A stretch of DNA of 64,000 nt from Corella eumyota (GCA_963082875.1 OY720101.1:14469671-14533670); one strand, 5' to 3'; shown: positions 45,896 to 58,556, counted from the stretch's first letter. Program-made: numbers and translations. Notes: generated by a model not told the origin, from the sequence alone.

Positions 45896-48800
45896 TCAAG
45901 GTGAAAGCTCTAAAATTTCGACTTGATTTGAATTCAGATCAATACAAGATTCAGTTGTTTCATCTTCTCTACTTTTATTAATATCAGTTATAAGTAGTTC
46001 ATTAACATCTGTTGGACTAACTAATTCATTTCTTTCCATGTCAACTACTTCATGTGTTTTCACAGGTTCTGTTGGAGTTATTTTGTTGCTAGTTTCTGTG
46101 GTTTCTTGTTTAGACCATGAATCACCAGTTAAGAAAGAAAAACTGTAAAAAAAACATGAAGTATTTAAATTTATAAATTTACCAATAAACAAGCTTTTAA
46201 AAATGATAAATAAACATGCTTTTATAGTGTTTTAGTAATAAAAGATTAGTGTGGTGTAGTGGTAGGAACACTTGCTACACCACTATGAGGTTGTGGGTTC
46301 AATCCCCACTGTTTTCATGCTGTAGCGCCCTAGAGTAAGGTGCTATAAACGGTTTGAACTCCTGCTGAGCCAACACTTCATCAGCAGCATAATAATCGGG
46401 CAATTATAATCTATATAATTTGGGTCGGGATAACTAATGTTACTCTATGTTTACGTCGCGCATTCGACCTTCTCACATCGAGGATAAATGAATATTCCAA
46501 AAAAAAGTTACATTTTATTAAAGCTAAGTTTCTCAGTTTAATTTAATGTGCTGTAATTTCTAACATCTAAATCAATTGGCAATTTTATAAACAGATAATA
46601 TCACTAAGTCAATAACACTCCATAGCTATGTGATAAAAGTTGCTCTATATTTAGACATACTGATAAATAAAACCGTGAACTCATAAAAAGAGTTTCAGGT
46701 AATGTAATCAAACAAATAAAAACTTACAATCTATGAATTCCACTTCCAGTTGGTTCTACTTTCTTTTTCTCGGGAACTTGTTGAATACTTTTCACTTCAC
46801 AACCATCAATTTCCACCCAAGTTTCTTCACTGTTAAAACAAAAAAACAAGTTTAATATAAAAAAAATTAACTTATTTAAGTAAATTTTTATTTTTAGATT
46901 ACCAGCAGTAGACATTAAGCTAATGAAGATATATAAAAAATACTTGGTCAACTAGAAAAATTGCGACAAGCTATTTATTTTAAATTACATAAAATTATTA
47001 CTTAAATTTGATTAGGTCACCTCTAATTAGTTTACAAATTAAAAATGTAATAAATATTATTTGGAAGTTCTTTAAAAAAGATTACACATCTAAAAATTTG
47101 GTTAGTGGTTAGTATTTCTACAAAAAAATTTACAACAATTTGTTAAAATTATATCCACAATTGCAAGTATATCAACATTAAATTATTGCTAAACAACTGA
47201 TTTCATTACATGCAGAAGCATTTGATGCATGTTATTTATTAGAAAAGAAGCATGTTAAAAGATAAGTTAATTAAGGCACATGAAAGTTGAAGTTAGTACA
47301 TTAATACATTTGGGAATTAAGTTGTCATCAGATAAATCAATTTTGTTTAATTATAGTTTCAATAGATCAATTTAATAATTTTTATAACTGAAACTTGACA
47401 ACAAACATCAATTATTAGCAATTTGAACAATCATTTCATGTATTAAGAATTTAATTATTTTTTGATTATTTAAATAAATTTTTAGCATAACTATACTATA
47501 AGCTTTGTTGTTTTGCTAATTCTATTAAACACAATTTTCTGCTACTTTTCTACCAACTACACATGAATTGTTATTTTAATTGCTTGTTAATTACACTCAC
47601 ACGTAACCATTACTTACAATCCATATTTCTTGGCTAGTCTGGTTATCATGCAAATAAAAATTAAATTAAGAATAAAGAAAAATGTGAAATTATTTGACTA
47701 ACTTTAATTTAATTTATAATGTTTTATATAGTCCATTGATTGCCTTATAAAAATATTTAAAATTGAATAATCACAAAGTTAAACTAGTTGGGTTTATTTT
47801 TGACTATTTTAATTAGTAAGGTTCCAAAGCAAGGTGCTTAAACATACCAAACTCTTGCTGAACAAACACCTTATCAGCAATCTAATTAACAGGCAATTAT
47901 AAATAATAATAATATCCTCAACTGCCCAAGGCAACTTAAAACTGGGTCAGGGTAACTGATATTACTCTATGTTTAGGCAATAAAGTTGACCTTCTCACAT
48001 TGGGGATAAACTAATGTAAAAATGGATTAATGAATATCCCATTTCCTTACCCTCTATGATACAAAAGTTCATCTTCAAGTAGGAAACAACGAGCTTTAAG
48101 TTGGTTTCGATCAGTTAAAACTTCTTGGAGTTCAGATAGAGTGTATCTAGGTCTATTTGGATCACTTAGGTCTATTACTAATTTGTTAGCTAACAATGGA
48201 TCTAATGTGACCTAAATTTAATATTATTTTTTTTAAAGGTTGACTTTATAGGATAAATATAGAGCTATATATCATGTTGTTGCCTTTTCCTGTTTGATAT
48301 ATAGTTAAACTGGTTACAAAGTTAATAAAGTCTGTTTTTTAACCAGTAAATTATTATTTAGACTCAACAGAAGTATATATTATTAGCATCTTATTAAATA
48401 TGCTATGATTTAGAAGCAGTAGGATTCAAACCATAAATTTAATAACTTTTATAACACTTTGTTAAACAAAAAGCTTACCGATTCTTCCTTCTCATTGTGG
48501 TTAGAAGTTGTTGGTTCTGCTGGGTTTAATTTTGTTGGGGAACTTGGTTTACTTGAGCTAAAAGAAAGTTGGTCAAGACATTAAATATATTTTTCTTTTT
48601 GTATATATCTTTATCCTCGATGTGGGAAAGTCGAATGCACGGCTTAAACATAGAGTAACATCAGTTATTCTGATCTAGTCTCGAGTTGCCTGTGGCAGTT
48701 TGGGATATTATAGGTTATAATTGCCCAATAATCAAGCTGCTGATTAAGTGCTGGCTCAGCAGGAGTTTATACCGTTTATAGCGCCTTACTCAAGGGCGCT

Positions 48801-51800
48801 ACAGCATGAGATCAGTGGGGATTATACCCATGACATCATGTGTGTGTAGCAAGTGTTCTTACCACTACACCACGCTGCCGGTTCATTTATAACATATTTA
48901 TCCGTTTCAGGTTTAATATATTGCAAAAAAACATACAACTTAAGAGCTTTACTTGATACCAGTTTTAAGTAATATTTCTACATTTTTTGCAAGTTCAAGT
49001 ACAGTTTAGTTTTATTTTTATGATGTTTACGACATAAGTAAACATAAAATAATAAAATATATAAGTTTTAATTTGTTAGGTTATTTCTATACAAATTAAA
49101 ATGCTTTTAAACCATAAATTTAACAACTGTTTAAGCTTTATTTTTACATTTACCTCATTTGTAATTCAGCTATAGATTTCCCTTTCTCGTTTAGTTTAAT
49201 TTGTATTTCATTTTTTTCCTCAATCAATAGTTTACCTTGATGTTCCAATATGTTGATTTTCTGTCTCATCTCAACATTTAATTTACTAATTCTCTGGATT
49301 TGTGATTCCAACTAAAAAATATAAATTAATATAAGTTTGAATATAGAACCGGCATTGTGGTGTCGTGGTAAAAACACTTGCTACACCACACATAAGGTTG
49401 TGGGTTCAATCCCCACTGATCTCATGCTGTAGCACCCTTAAGTAAAGCGCTTTAAAGGGTACAAACTCCTGCTGAGCCAGCACTTAATCAGCAGCATAAT
49501 TATCAGCCAATTATAGTCTATAATATCCCAAACTGCCACAGGCAACTCGAGACTGGGTCGGAGTAACTGATGTTACTCTATGTTTAAGTCATGCATTCGA
49601 CTTTCCCACATCAAGGATAAAGATATATACAAAAAAAAAATTATAGACAAAATCACCAAAGCAATATTTAACAAACTGGTACAACTAAAGACTGGGCAGT
49701 ATATTTTACTCTATAGTTAACTCAAAAATATGTAACTTGTTATTTGTAGTTTTAACTAAAAACATCCTACCAAAAAAATCGTTTTAAATTTTAAATAAAC
49801 TAACAATCAGCAGATTTATATACAGATAATATCACCAGGTCAAAAATATACGAAACTTTTTAAGATAACTCAAGACTGGGTTGAGGTAACAAGTGTTACT
49901 CTATAATTATCTTAAAAATGATAAATCTGAATATTTACTGCATAAACATCGTTGATATGTTCATCAATTGTGTGATCTTTAGTCTTTAATTCTCCCCTCT
50001 GTTTTCTTATTACTTCTTGTAGTTTTAAGATAGAGGGGGTCGTTTTATCAGAATCAAATTGAATTTCATTATCATTTTCCTCCTAAAAATTTAAACACCT
50101 TATTAGAATAATAAAATCAAAGTTGTAAAAATTAAAAAAAAAATTGAAAGATTAAATTTAACTACACCGGCAGCGTGGTGTAGTTTTAAAAACACTTGCT
50201 ACACCATAAGGTCGTGGGTTCAATCCCCACTGATCTCATGCTGTAACGGCCTTGAGTAAGGCATTATAAACGGTACAAACTCCTGCTGAGGCAGCACCTA
50301 ATCAGCAGCATAATTATCGGGCAATTATAATCTATTATATCCCAAACTGGCACAGGCAACTCGAGACTGGATTGGGGTAACAAATGTTACTCTATGTTTA
50401 GATTGCGCATTCGACCTTTCCACATCGAGGATAAAGATATACAAAAAAAAACTATCTTTTTTATTTGTATTAATATGCCATTTACACTATTTAATAATTA
50501 AAAACTATTGAAGCATGGTTAGTTAATAGCTCAGTTTATGTTCAGGATTTAATTATCATAATATGGTCAGAATTTACAATAAATATTCGCCGGCGATAAT
50601 TTACCCAAGCACCACAAATGGCAGTTTTTTTATTTTGTGAAGCTATAAATTGGACATACATATATACCATGCCACTAAGCTTTGTTATATAAATAATGTT
50701 TTAAATAAAACTAATCATAATTTATTTGCCTCTATTTGTTCAGTGAGCAGCGTGGTTAACTTCTTGTTATCCTCCTCATAGTGAGCGACAGATTGAAGTA
50801 AATCTTGAGTTTCCTCTTTCCATGAAGTTTCCAGCATTTCTAACTCCTAGAAATTTACAAAAAAAGTAAAAGCTACAATATCTTGATTTCGGTGGTTAAT
50901 TGACTTTTGAGACCTGGGTTCGATTCCCACTGCTTCCACGTTTAACAGCATTTAAATACAGCATCATTCACATTTACATTTTTGTCAAAAAAGCAATGAA
51001 CAGGTTGATTAACAGACAATATTAATAATACTATTAAACCATTAATAACTAAAATTAAAGGAACTTGAGACTTGGTCAGAGTAATAAAAATCACTTTATA
51101 ATTAATCTGTAAAGAAGGAATTCTTACTTAAAGGAAATACAAAGTATTATAAAAACACCATTCTTACCTCTTTTTGTTTTTTATCTCTTAACTGGCTTTC
51201 CAGTTTTATTCTTTTAAGATCATCAGTAAGTTCGGATATCTGAGATTTATCTTCTTCAGATTTCTTCACTAATGTTTCAAGCATTTCAAGGATCCTGATA
51301 ATTTTTGGCATCACACCAGTAAAAACAGCACCTAAGACAAAAACACAGTTTTAATAAACATTACATTGATGCAAAGAAAATGGTTAGTTATTACTTCGAA
51401 TGATTTTATGGTACATTTTTAATAGAGTAACCCGAAAAATTATGGAGTAACATATAAATTATATTAGGACCATTACTTTAACTTTAAAATCACCCTTGCT
51501 TGCCCTCACCATGTAAATTAACTTAATCTACTACCCTATTTGCCCTAACTCTTGGTCATTAGACTTTTAATAGTAATAATTCCCTGTGCCAAGCATTAGT
51601 ATTTAAAGTAACAGGTTTTAATAACATGAAAACCCAAAACCTTTTAAAATGTTATATTTACCTCCAAATGCATCCGTTAATCTTTCAAACTCCCTTCCAA
51701 CACTAGAGGCAATGTTATAGACATCCAAAACATTTAAGGTATCAGGAATTTGGTCGAAAACTTCAGCATTATAGTTTGACGGATCCTACATAAAAACATT

Positions 51801-52342
51801 ACCATTAATTCATTTAAATTTACCATGAAAACTTCTAACTTTTTAAAATAAATTGTAATGTTCTTGCTTGAAGTTTTAGAGTTGCACTGCTTTTGCCAGT
51901 GGAGCTAGCGGTATTAGGGTACCTATAAAATATATTGGATCACATGAATTGAATTGGATGTTTATCAAATAAATTGCATAGATTAAATGATCGCATAGAC
52001 TAAACCCTACTCTTACCCATTCAAAATGCATTCGTCACATGCAATTTATTTGATAACAATTAAATATATATATACATTTGATCCAGTATATTTTGTTGGT
52101 ACCAATGATATTGTCTTTTAAAAATTCAGTTAATGGAGTGATACAGAAGATTATTACCTGCCCTGCATGTTAAAATATGTTCTAAATGGGATTCAAACCC
52201 AAGACCTTAGCCACAAAACACAAATTTCAAATGAAAAATAACTAAATTAAAAAAATGTTTTTACCACAATTTCGTTTTCATTTTCTGACAATTCCAAAGA
52301 CGAAAAACTTTCGGAATCTGATTTCTGCAGTTTAGTTGCCAT
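45896..52342 (-). CDS. RILPL1: RILP-like protein (RH1 and RH2 domains)
   Basis: Ten exons in phase give 457 aa: 52342-52265, 51785-51662, 51331-51168, 50846-50730, 50082-49939, 49311-49154, 48557-48479, 48211-48051, 46829-46728 and 46142-45896. RILP-like proteins bind phosphorylated Rab8/Rab10-type GTPases and dynein-related partners and act at centrosome and cilium. The RH1 region (about 40-105) has LDVYNIASSVGREFERL and PKIIRILEMLETL. Three exons of heptad coiled coil follow. The RH2 helix (about 308-340) reads RPRYTLSELQEVLTDRNQLK then ARCFLLEDEL, the Rab-binding signature. Human RILPL1 is 403 aa; the extra length is a Thr/Glu-rich C-terminus (EETWVEIDG onward). Intron 4 appears to use a GC donor at 50729-50728. 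Confidence 0.88.
46247..46506 (+). mobile_element. tRNA-derived SINE, nearly full length
   Basis: This lies in RILPL intron 9. A deletion in the tail domain removes the AACTGCCACAGGCAACTC part. Confidence 0.87.
47820..48012 (+). mobile_element. tRNA-derived SINE, 5' truncated
   Basis: This lies in RILPL intron 8. It starts in the first hairpin; the tail GACTGGGTCAGGGTAACTGA is clear. Confidence 0.8.
48597..48882 (-). mobile_element. tRNA-derived SINE, full length
   Basis: This lies in RILPL intron 6, 39 bp from exon 48479-48557. It is inverted relative to 49349-49640 across exon 49154-49311. Confidence 0.9.
49349..49640 (+). mobile_element. tRNA-derived SINE, full length, near consensus
   Basis: This lies in RILPL intron 5 with ten terminal A residues, one of the best preserved tails. 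It is followed by tail-like GACTGGG traces at about 49690 and 49872. Confidence 0.9.
50167..50451 (+). mobile_element. tRNA-derived SINE, full length
   Basis: This lies in RILPL intron 4. The A box is changed to GTGTAGTTTTAAAAAC. Confidence 0.9.
50546..50695 (+). repeat. About 150-bp interspersed repeat, copy C
   Basis: This lies in RILPL intron 4. It shares TTATCATAATATGGT, CGATAATTTACCC, CACCACAAA and GGACATACATATATA with copies A and B. Confidence 0.75.
50900..50945 (+). mobile_element. SINE B-box fragment
   Basis: GACCTGGGTTCGATTCCCAC followed by TGCTTCCACG matches the B-box region of the SINE; flanks do not. It lies in RILPL intron 3. Confidence 0.55.
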
Positions 52343-52934
52343 TGTTAATTAACTATTAATCATAAAATAACACATTTGTTTACAATATTTTAACACGTTT
52401 TGTCTGTTAAAAAACTGCAAGAGCGTTATTTTAATAATGAGCGTTATTTTAATAAAGAAACAAACACAATAAATTCTTTACAACGTCCTGTTATATACTT
52501 TCTACTGAAGAGTTTTCATTTAACGATAGTTTACATTTTATTGATTTATTTTCTTTCTTTTTTAGGTCTTCTGGGGATATTTCGAATCACATGATAAGGG
52601 GGTTCCCCATGTTATTGTCTCAGCTGTTTTTGAAAAAAAAGAAAAAAGAAGTTCAAAGGTTTTAAAAGTAAAAACTAATTCAAGCGGTCAAGTTATTAAT
52701 ATTTTTTTATTTTTATTATTCAATTAAGCAGTAATTAAATAAATGTTATTACACACTTTTAAAAATATTCATTTTTATTAAAAATTATTAAAAATGATGA
52801 AAAATTTAACTAAAATTTGCAAAATTACTACAGCCGTTTAATAACAATAAGCTGACGTGTCTTCTAATAAAATTGTAAACATTGCAAAAGTTGTTGTAAT
52901 TTTCGTGTGTTAATATATTTTTAACTGTTAAAAA
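52343..52934. other. Divergent promoter region between RILPL and the first Derlin
   Basis: This is 592 bp between start codons, AT-rich, without a SINE or exon. A 19-bp near-repeat (AGCGTTATTTTAATAA twice, 52422 and 52441) is the only local feature I see. Confidence 0.5.
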
Positions 52935-55522
52935 ATGGCGTTCATACCTTTTAAAACGGACTACCTAAATATGCCAGCTATTACGAGGACATATATGACT
53001 TTATGTTTGTTTACTACATTAGCAGTGGTAAGTTATATTAAAATTTAATTTTTTAAATTGTTTTATATTTTAAAAGACAATAATTTGTAAAATATACTGT
53101 TAAAATTATAAAATATATTTATGTATCTTTATCCTCGATGTGGGAAAGTCGAATGTGCGACTTAAACATGGAGTAACAACTGTTACCCCGACCCAGTCTC
53201 GAGTGCGTCTGGCAGTTTGGGATATTATAGATTATAATTGCCCGATAATTATGCTGCTGATTAAGTGCTGGCTCATCAGGAGTTTATAGCCTCTTACTCA
53301 AGGGCGCTACAGCATGAGCTCAGTGGGGGTTTGAACCCACGACCTCATGTGTGGTGTAGCAAGTGTTCTTAACACTACACCACGCTGCCGGTTACTCTAT
53401 GTTTAGGGCATGAAATCTACCTTCCCACATTAAAGACAAAGATATATACAAAAAAATATATGTTTAGGCTATGATGTTGACTTTTCCACATCAAGGATAA
53501 ATAAATATTAAAATGTTATGTTTTTTAGCAATTTGGGGTCCTGCCAATCTCGAAAATATTTTTTAATTTTGATTTGATTTTTAAAAATCATGAATATCAC
53601 AGATTGGTTACAAATCATTTTTTTTTGGGTGGACTTGGATTCAATTGGATTTTTCAATTTGTATTTTTGTAAGTTTGGTTATAAGAATATTAAGTTAGCC
53701 TATTTGATTATTTTATAAATATATTTAAAGGCCGACAACGTGGTGTAGTAGTAAGAACACTTGCTACACCACCAAGAGATTGTGGATTCAATCCCCACTG
53801 CTCTCATGCTGTAGCGCCCTTGAGTAAGGCGCTATAAATGGTAGAAACTCCTGCTGAGTCAGCACTTAATCAGCAGCATAATCACCGGGCAATTACAATC
53901 TCTATAATATCCCAAACTGCTAAAGGCATCTTAAGACCGGACTTTTTTTTTTATGACCTATTTTACTGTTGGTTATTTTTTTAATGATTGTTAAATTATG
54001 TATTATTTTTAAATAATATTTTGTTTTAAATTTTAGATATAAATATTGTAAAAAATTAGAAGACTCTTTTGAAGATAGAAAAATGGATTTTATTTGTTTG
54101 TTGCTATTTGGAGGAACTTTTATAACCGTAAGCTATGTTTTAAATAAGTTTTAAAAAACATTTTTAATCGCCAAATATAATTTTTAAAATATAATAAATA
54201 TATATATGATAAAGTTATAAAAAAATAAAAAATTTAACAATATTCACCTAATTAATAAACTTTTATGCTAAATTGAATGTTTAAAAAGATTAAATGATTT
54301 ACTATATTTATTTTAGATTTCAAGTTCCTTTTTTGAGTTGGCTTTTCTGGGTCATGCTTTTATTTTAATGTTTGCGTTTATTTGGAGCCGAAGATACAGT
54401 AGAAGTGAAGTCGATTTATTTGGAATTATTCAATATCCAGTAAGAATAATTTATCAAAAAAATTGTTTTTTATAGACGGTGTTACATTTATTGACTTCAT
54501 GAAAAATTAAAAAGGACCGGCAGCGTGGTGTAGTGGTAAGAACACTTGCTACACCACACATGAGGTCATGGGTTCAATCCTCACTAATCTCATGCTGTAG
54601 CGCCCTTTAGTAAGGTGTTATTATCGATATGAACTCCTGCTCAGCCAACACTTAATCAGCAATATAATTATCGGGCTACTATAATCAACTATATCCAAAA
54701 CTGTCGAAATCAACCCAAGACTGAATTGGGTAACTGATGTTACTCTATGTTTAAGTCGTGCATTTGACTTTCCCACATCGAGGATAAAGATATATACAAA
54801 AAAAACTTATTATATTGTCTCTTTGTCAAGATATCAACTCCACGTACTTCATAAAAATTAGGGTTTATTAATTTTTGTAAAAGTACAAATGTGGTAATTT
54901 TTTTTCACATTTTAGGCATATTTATTGCCATGGATTCTAATGATATTCTTTGTATTAATGGGGAATCCAATTATAATTGATATAATAGGTAAGATATTAT
55001 AATAATATTTGTTTTAATTGTTGAGTAACTTGTTTATTTAATTAGTACTTTAACTGTTTGTATTTCTATGTACTTAAGGATAAGGGCACCCACAATAATT
55101 ATACAGGTTTAAATATAGTTTAATATTATAATAAAATGGAATAATTTTTATATAGTAAAAATTATATTAGGCTATGGTTTTTAGAATAGTTAACTTAAAA
55201 GTAATATTTAAATTAATATTTCCATTTTAAGAATCTAATATATACATATATAATGTTATTTAATATTGGTAATACAATATTATTGTTCAAAACCTGTTAG
55301 AATTGTGAATAAATGTAGCGAAGCATATTGTATATAAATTTTTCAAGTTTTTTTAATAAATAATTTAAAAAAATGTATGTTTAAAAAAATAATTATTTTT
55401 TCTACATTATAGGTATTGGAAGTGGTCTTGCTTATATTTTAATAGAAGATGTATTAGCTCCAACATTAGGATTTCGAATTTTGCACATACCAGGCTTTTG
55501 TAAGTATCAATTCTTTATTTAA
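52935..55522 (+). CDS. Diverged Derlin-2-type protein lacking the cytosolic tail
   Basis: Exons 52935-53027, 53529-53668, 54037-54127, 54317-54439, 54916-54988 and 55413-55522 have the same sizes and phases as the neighbouring Derlin gene, apart from one lost codon in exon 3. Derlins are rhomboid-related membrane proteins of ER-associated degradation. YLNMPAITRTYMTLCLFTT, WSRR and LPWILMIFFVLMGNPIIID keep the family pattern, but overall identity to the neighbour is low. After HIPGF the frame either reads on (CKYQFFI, stop at 55522) or splices into an immediate stop at about 55619. Either way the tail with the p97-binding FAWG motif is missing. About 209 aa. Confidence 0.82.
53118..53393 (-). 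mobile_element. tRNA-derived SINE, nearly full length
   Basis: This lies in intron 1 of the first Derlin gene. A short deletion affects the first hairpin. Confidence 0.88.
53394..53510 (+). mobile_element. Two successive SINE tail fragments
   Basis: TTACTCTATGTTTAGGGCAT with its A-rich end is followed at 53461 by TGTTTAGGCTATGATGTTGA with a second end. Both abut the head of the minus-strand SINE. Confidence 0.7.
53731..53942 (+). mobile_element. tRNA-derived SINE, tail truncated
   Basis: This lies in intron 2 of the first Derlin gene. Head and body are intact and it ends at TTAAGACCGGA. It is inverted relative to 53118-53393 across exon 53529-53668. Confidence 0.87.
54517..54805 (+). mobile_element. 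tRNA-derived SINE, full length with clean pol III boxes
   Basis: A box TGGTGTAGTGG is at 54526-54536 and B box GGTTCAATCC at 54571-54580, 34 bp apart, a normal tRNA-like spacing. It lies in intron 4 of the first Derlin gene. Confidence 0.92.
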
Positions 55523-56324
55523 ATTAATTTTATAACATGCTAGCAGTGGGAATCAAAACCCAGGGCTCTAAGTCTAAGAATCACTTTTATTGTTAACAAT
55601 TTTTTATTTTTTAACAGAATTTTGAAACTGAATGAATAAGAAAATGTTAAAATAACTTCCTGAAAAGATTTTATAGTATCTGTAAACAAGGAAAAAATGG
55701 ATTTTTTTTATTCAAATTAATCCAAAACAAAATATTACTTATCATTCTATAGTAGAAACATTTTTTTAATTACCTTAAGTTAGATTATTTAAAAAAAATG
55801 CAGTTAAAATATAAACATTAACTCGGCTAACGTTACATGGTTTTAAAATATATAAATTTCATGTTTAATATGACAAAACTATGTTTATTTATTATCATAC
55901 ATTTTGATTGAATAATCTTAATGTAGAAAATCTGTAAAATGATTAATTAATTATTTCCTAATTAGGTTGTTAATTTATTTAAATATCTGTTACAAATAAT
56001 TCATTATGTTACTGTAAATATATTGTTACTTTATTTACACAAATGGTTATGTGTTACTTTGTATTTGAAATTATTTTTTAGAAAACTTAGCGTTATATTT
56101 AAATTTATTTTTTATGCAATGTAAATTTTGTTAAAACGAGACTGAATTTATAAAAGCAGTTTTTATGTACCTTAAATTTTTATTTTATTTTGTAAAGCAA
56201 TGGCTGATAAACATTGTATATAATAACATTTAAAGCTTTAGTGTTTTAACTTTTTTGGTGCTAACTATATATTCCATTTAGGTTTGAATAATTTGTAAAT
56301 AGTAATTTATTGTGAATTATATAT
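55523..56324. other. Intergenic between the two Derlin genes
   Basis: This 0.8 kb is AT-rich. Apart from one dispersed SINE-head-like unit at 55538-55580 I see nothing in it. Confidence 0.5.
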
Positions 56325-58537
56325 ATGGCCCATCAACCAATACTTCAGGAATATTTTCAAATACCGCCTATCACAAGAGCATATGCTACTGCATGTGTCT
56401 TAACTACTGTTGCAGTGGTAAGCCAAACTTTTTAATTTATTCATAAAATTAAAATTTATATTTAATGTAAAAATTCTGACTATGTAGTCTAAACATAGAG
56501 TAACATTTGTTACCCCGACCAGTCTCGAATTGATTGGCCAGTTGGGGATATTATAGATTATAATTGCCCGGTAATTAAGCTGCTGTTTAAGTATTGGCTT
56601 AGCTGGAGTCCATACTGTTTATTGCATCTTACTTAAGAGCACTACGGCATAAGAGTAGTGGGGTTCGAACCCACAACCTCATGTTGTGAAGCAAATTATT
56701 CTAACCACTTTATTATGATATTGGTTATGTATCTACAATCTTTTTAACTCTTTAAAACATTTTGTTATTTTTAGCAACTTGATATTGTTTCTCCATTCCA
56801 TATTTACTTTAACCCTGACCTAATATTCCAACAATATCAGTTATGGAGGCTGCTTACGAATTTCCTTTTCTTTGGGACGATAGGATTTAATTTTTTATTT
56901 AATATGATATTTCTGTAAGTTGATATTTCTAAAAAAGTTATTTAACTAGCAAGCTAATTAGATATATAATAGTTTTTATAGTTTTGAAATAATCTTATTT
57001 AAAAAAAAGCACAACATCACAGCTTAACTATAGAGTAATTTGCATTCTCTTTAACCAGTCTTAAATTGTCTTAAACTTTGTCTACTAAATTTTTTTTTAA
57101 TATACTGATTTTTTATTTATAATTTATTTCTTACAGGTATAGATATTGTAGAATGTTAGAGGAAGGCTCCTTTAGAGGGAGAACTGCCGATTTTGTTTTT
57201 ATGTTTTTATTAGGTGGAGTTTTCATGACTGTATCCTTTTTAAAAAATCTAATTTCTTCTGGTGAAAAAGAATAACTTATTTTGAGTTTTTTATTCTAAT
57301 ATTTACCCTACACCCTTATGTAAGGCCATATAAACGGTTTTAACTCCTGCTGAGCCAACACTTAATCAGCATCACAATTATCAGGCAATTATAATCTATA
57401 ATATCCAAAACTGCCACAGGCAACTTGAGAATGGGTCAGGGTAACTGATGCTACTCTATGTTTAGGTCGCGCATTTGACTTCCCACATTTTTGCCACAGG
57501 CAACTCGAGACTGGGTCAGGGTAACTGATGCTACTCTATGTTTAGGTCGCGCATTTGACTTCCCACAGACTTCCCACACAGGATAAATAAATAGAAACTA
57601 GGCATTAATATCGGAAATTTAGAAAAATATGTATTAGTAAGCAATTATTTTTTGTTTTATTTCTTAACAAATTTGACCCATTAGGTTATAGGGTTGTTTG
57701 TTCATATGGTGTTTCTGGGTCAGGCCTTCACTATAATGTTAGTTTATGTTTGGAGCAGAAGAAATCCTTATATTAGAATGAGTTTTTTCGGAGTAATCAC
57801 TTTCCATGTAAGTATTAATGATAAAGTTGCTACTTTTTGTGCATATATTGATTTATCCTCCTCTGATAGACTGAGTCAATTTACAAATGTCTTTAAAAGT
57901 TTGTTATTATTTTGATGACCCTTTAAATTTAACTTTTAATATTTTTAGGCACCCTACTTGCCCTGGGTTTTAATTGGTTTTTCCTTAATGTTGGGAAATC
58001 CAATAGTAGTTGATGTCGTAGGTAAGTACACTTAATAATTTAAAATGAATTCAATTTTGCATATTTTTTATTACTTTTAATATAACAGGTATTGCTTGTG
58101 GTCACATTTATTATTTTCTTGAAGATGTTTTTCCTCAACAAAGAGGAGGATTTAAGATCCTGCACACGCCATATTTTTTGTAAGTTTTACTTCATTTTTT
58201 TATGTTTAATCAAAGAAAGCAGACTCTTTAGCAGGTCGTAAATTTTTAATTCCAAAATTTTAATACTGAGTTTGATTCCCACTGCTGAGGAAACCCAGGA
58301 CTGGGTCGGGGTAACTGAAGTTACTCTATGTTAAGGTCATGAAGTCGACCTGTAACTTTGAAAAAAAATTAAAAAAAAACATCTGTTAACAAATTCATTT
58401 TTGTTTTTAGAAAATATATTTTTGACCCTCCAGAAGATGGAGGTGAATACGAGGTTCTTCCCGAAGCAGAGAGGCCTGGGGGTTTTGCATGGGGGCAGCC
58501 CCAGGGTGATGTTGACCCAGGGGAAAATAATGAATAA
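56325..58537 (+). CDS. DERL2: Derlin-2/3
   Basis: Exons 56325-56417, 56775-56914, 57137-57230, 57685-57807, 57949-58021, 58089-58179 and 58411-58537 give 246 aa (human DERL2 239). Derlin-2 helps move misfolded proteins out of the ER for degradation. [18 protein letters not shown], the WR motif in [49 protein letters not shown] and [14 protein letters not shown] are nearly identical to human. The C-terminal [12 protein letters not shown] corresponds to the human p97-binding [11 protein letters not shown], extended by an acidic [15 protein letters not shown] is at 58576-58581. Confidence 0.95.
56480..56728 (-). mobile_element. tRNA-derived SINE, old and diverged
   Basis: This lies in DERL2 intron 1. 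The 3' tail is lost and the head is degraded, but GGTTCGAACCCAC-type B-box sequence is clear in antisense. Confidence 0.78.
57309..57592 (+). mobile_element. tRNA-derived SINE, 5' truncated, tail domain duplicated
   Basis: This lies in DERL2 intron 3. A segment of about 77 bp beginning TGCCACAGGCAACT occurs at 57412 and again at 57492, nearly identical, so the duplication is recent relative to the element. Confidence 0.87.
58268..58351 (+). mobile_element. SINE remnant, B box joined to tail
   Basis: TTTGATTCCCACTGCTGAGG is followed directly by CCCAGGACTGGGTCGGGGTA, so the hairpin body is deleted. It lies in DERL2 intron 6. Confidence 0.7.
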
Positions 58538-58556
58538 ACTTTCAAGTTGTAAAAAT

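Noticed and set aside
54517-54590. Functional tRNA gene
   Set aside because: A and B boxes are good but the acceptor stem is missing and the same sequence continues into the common SINE body in some 40 copies.
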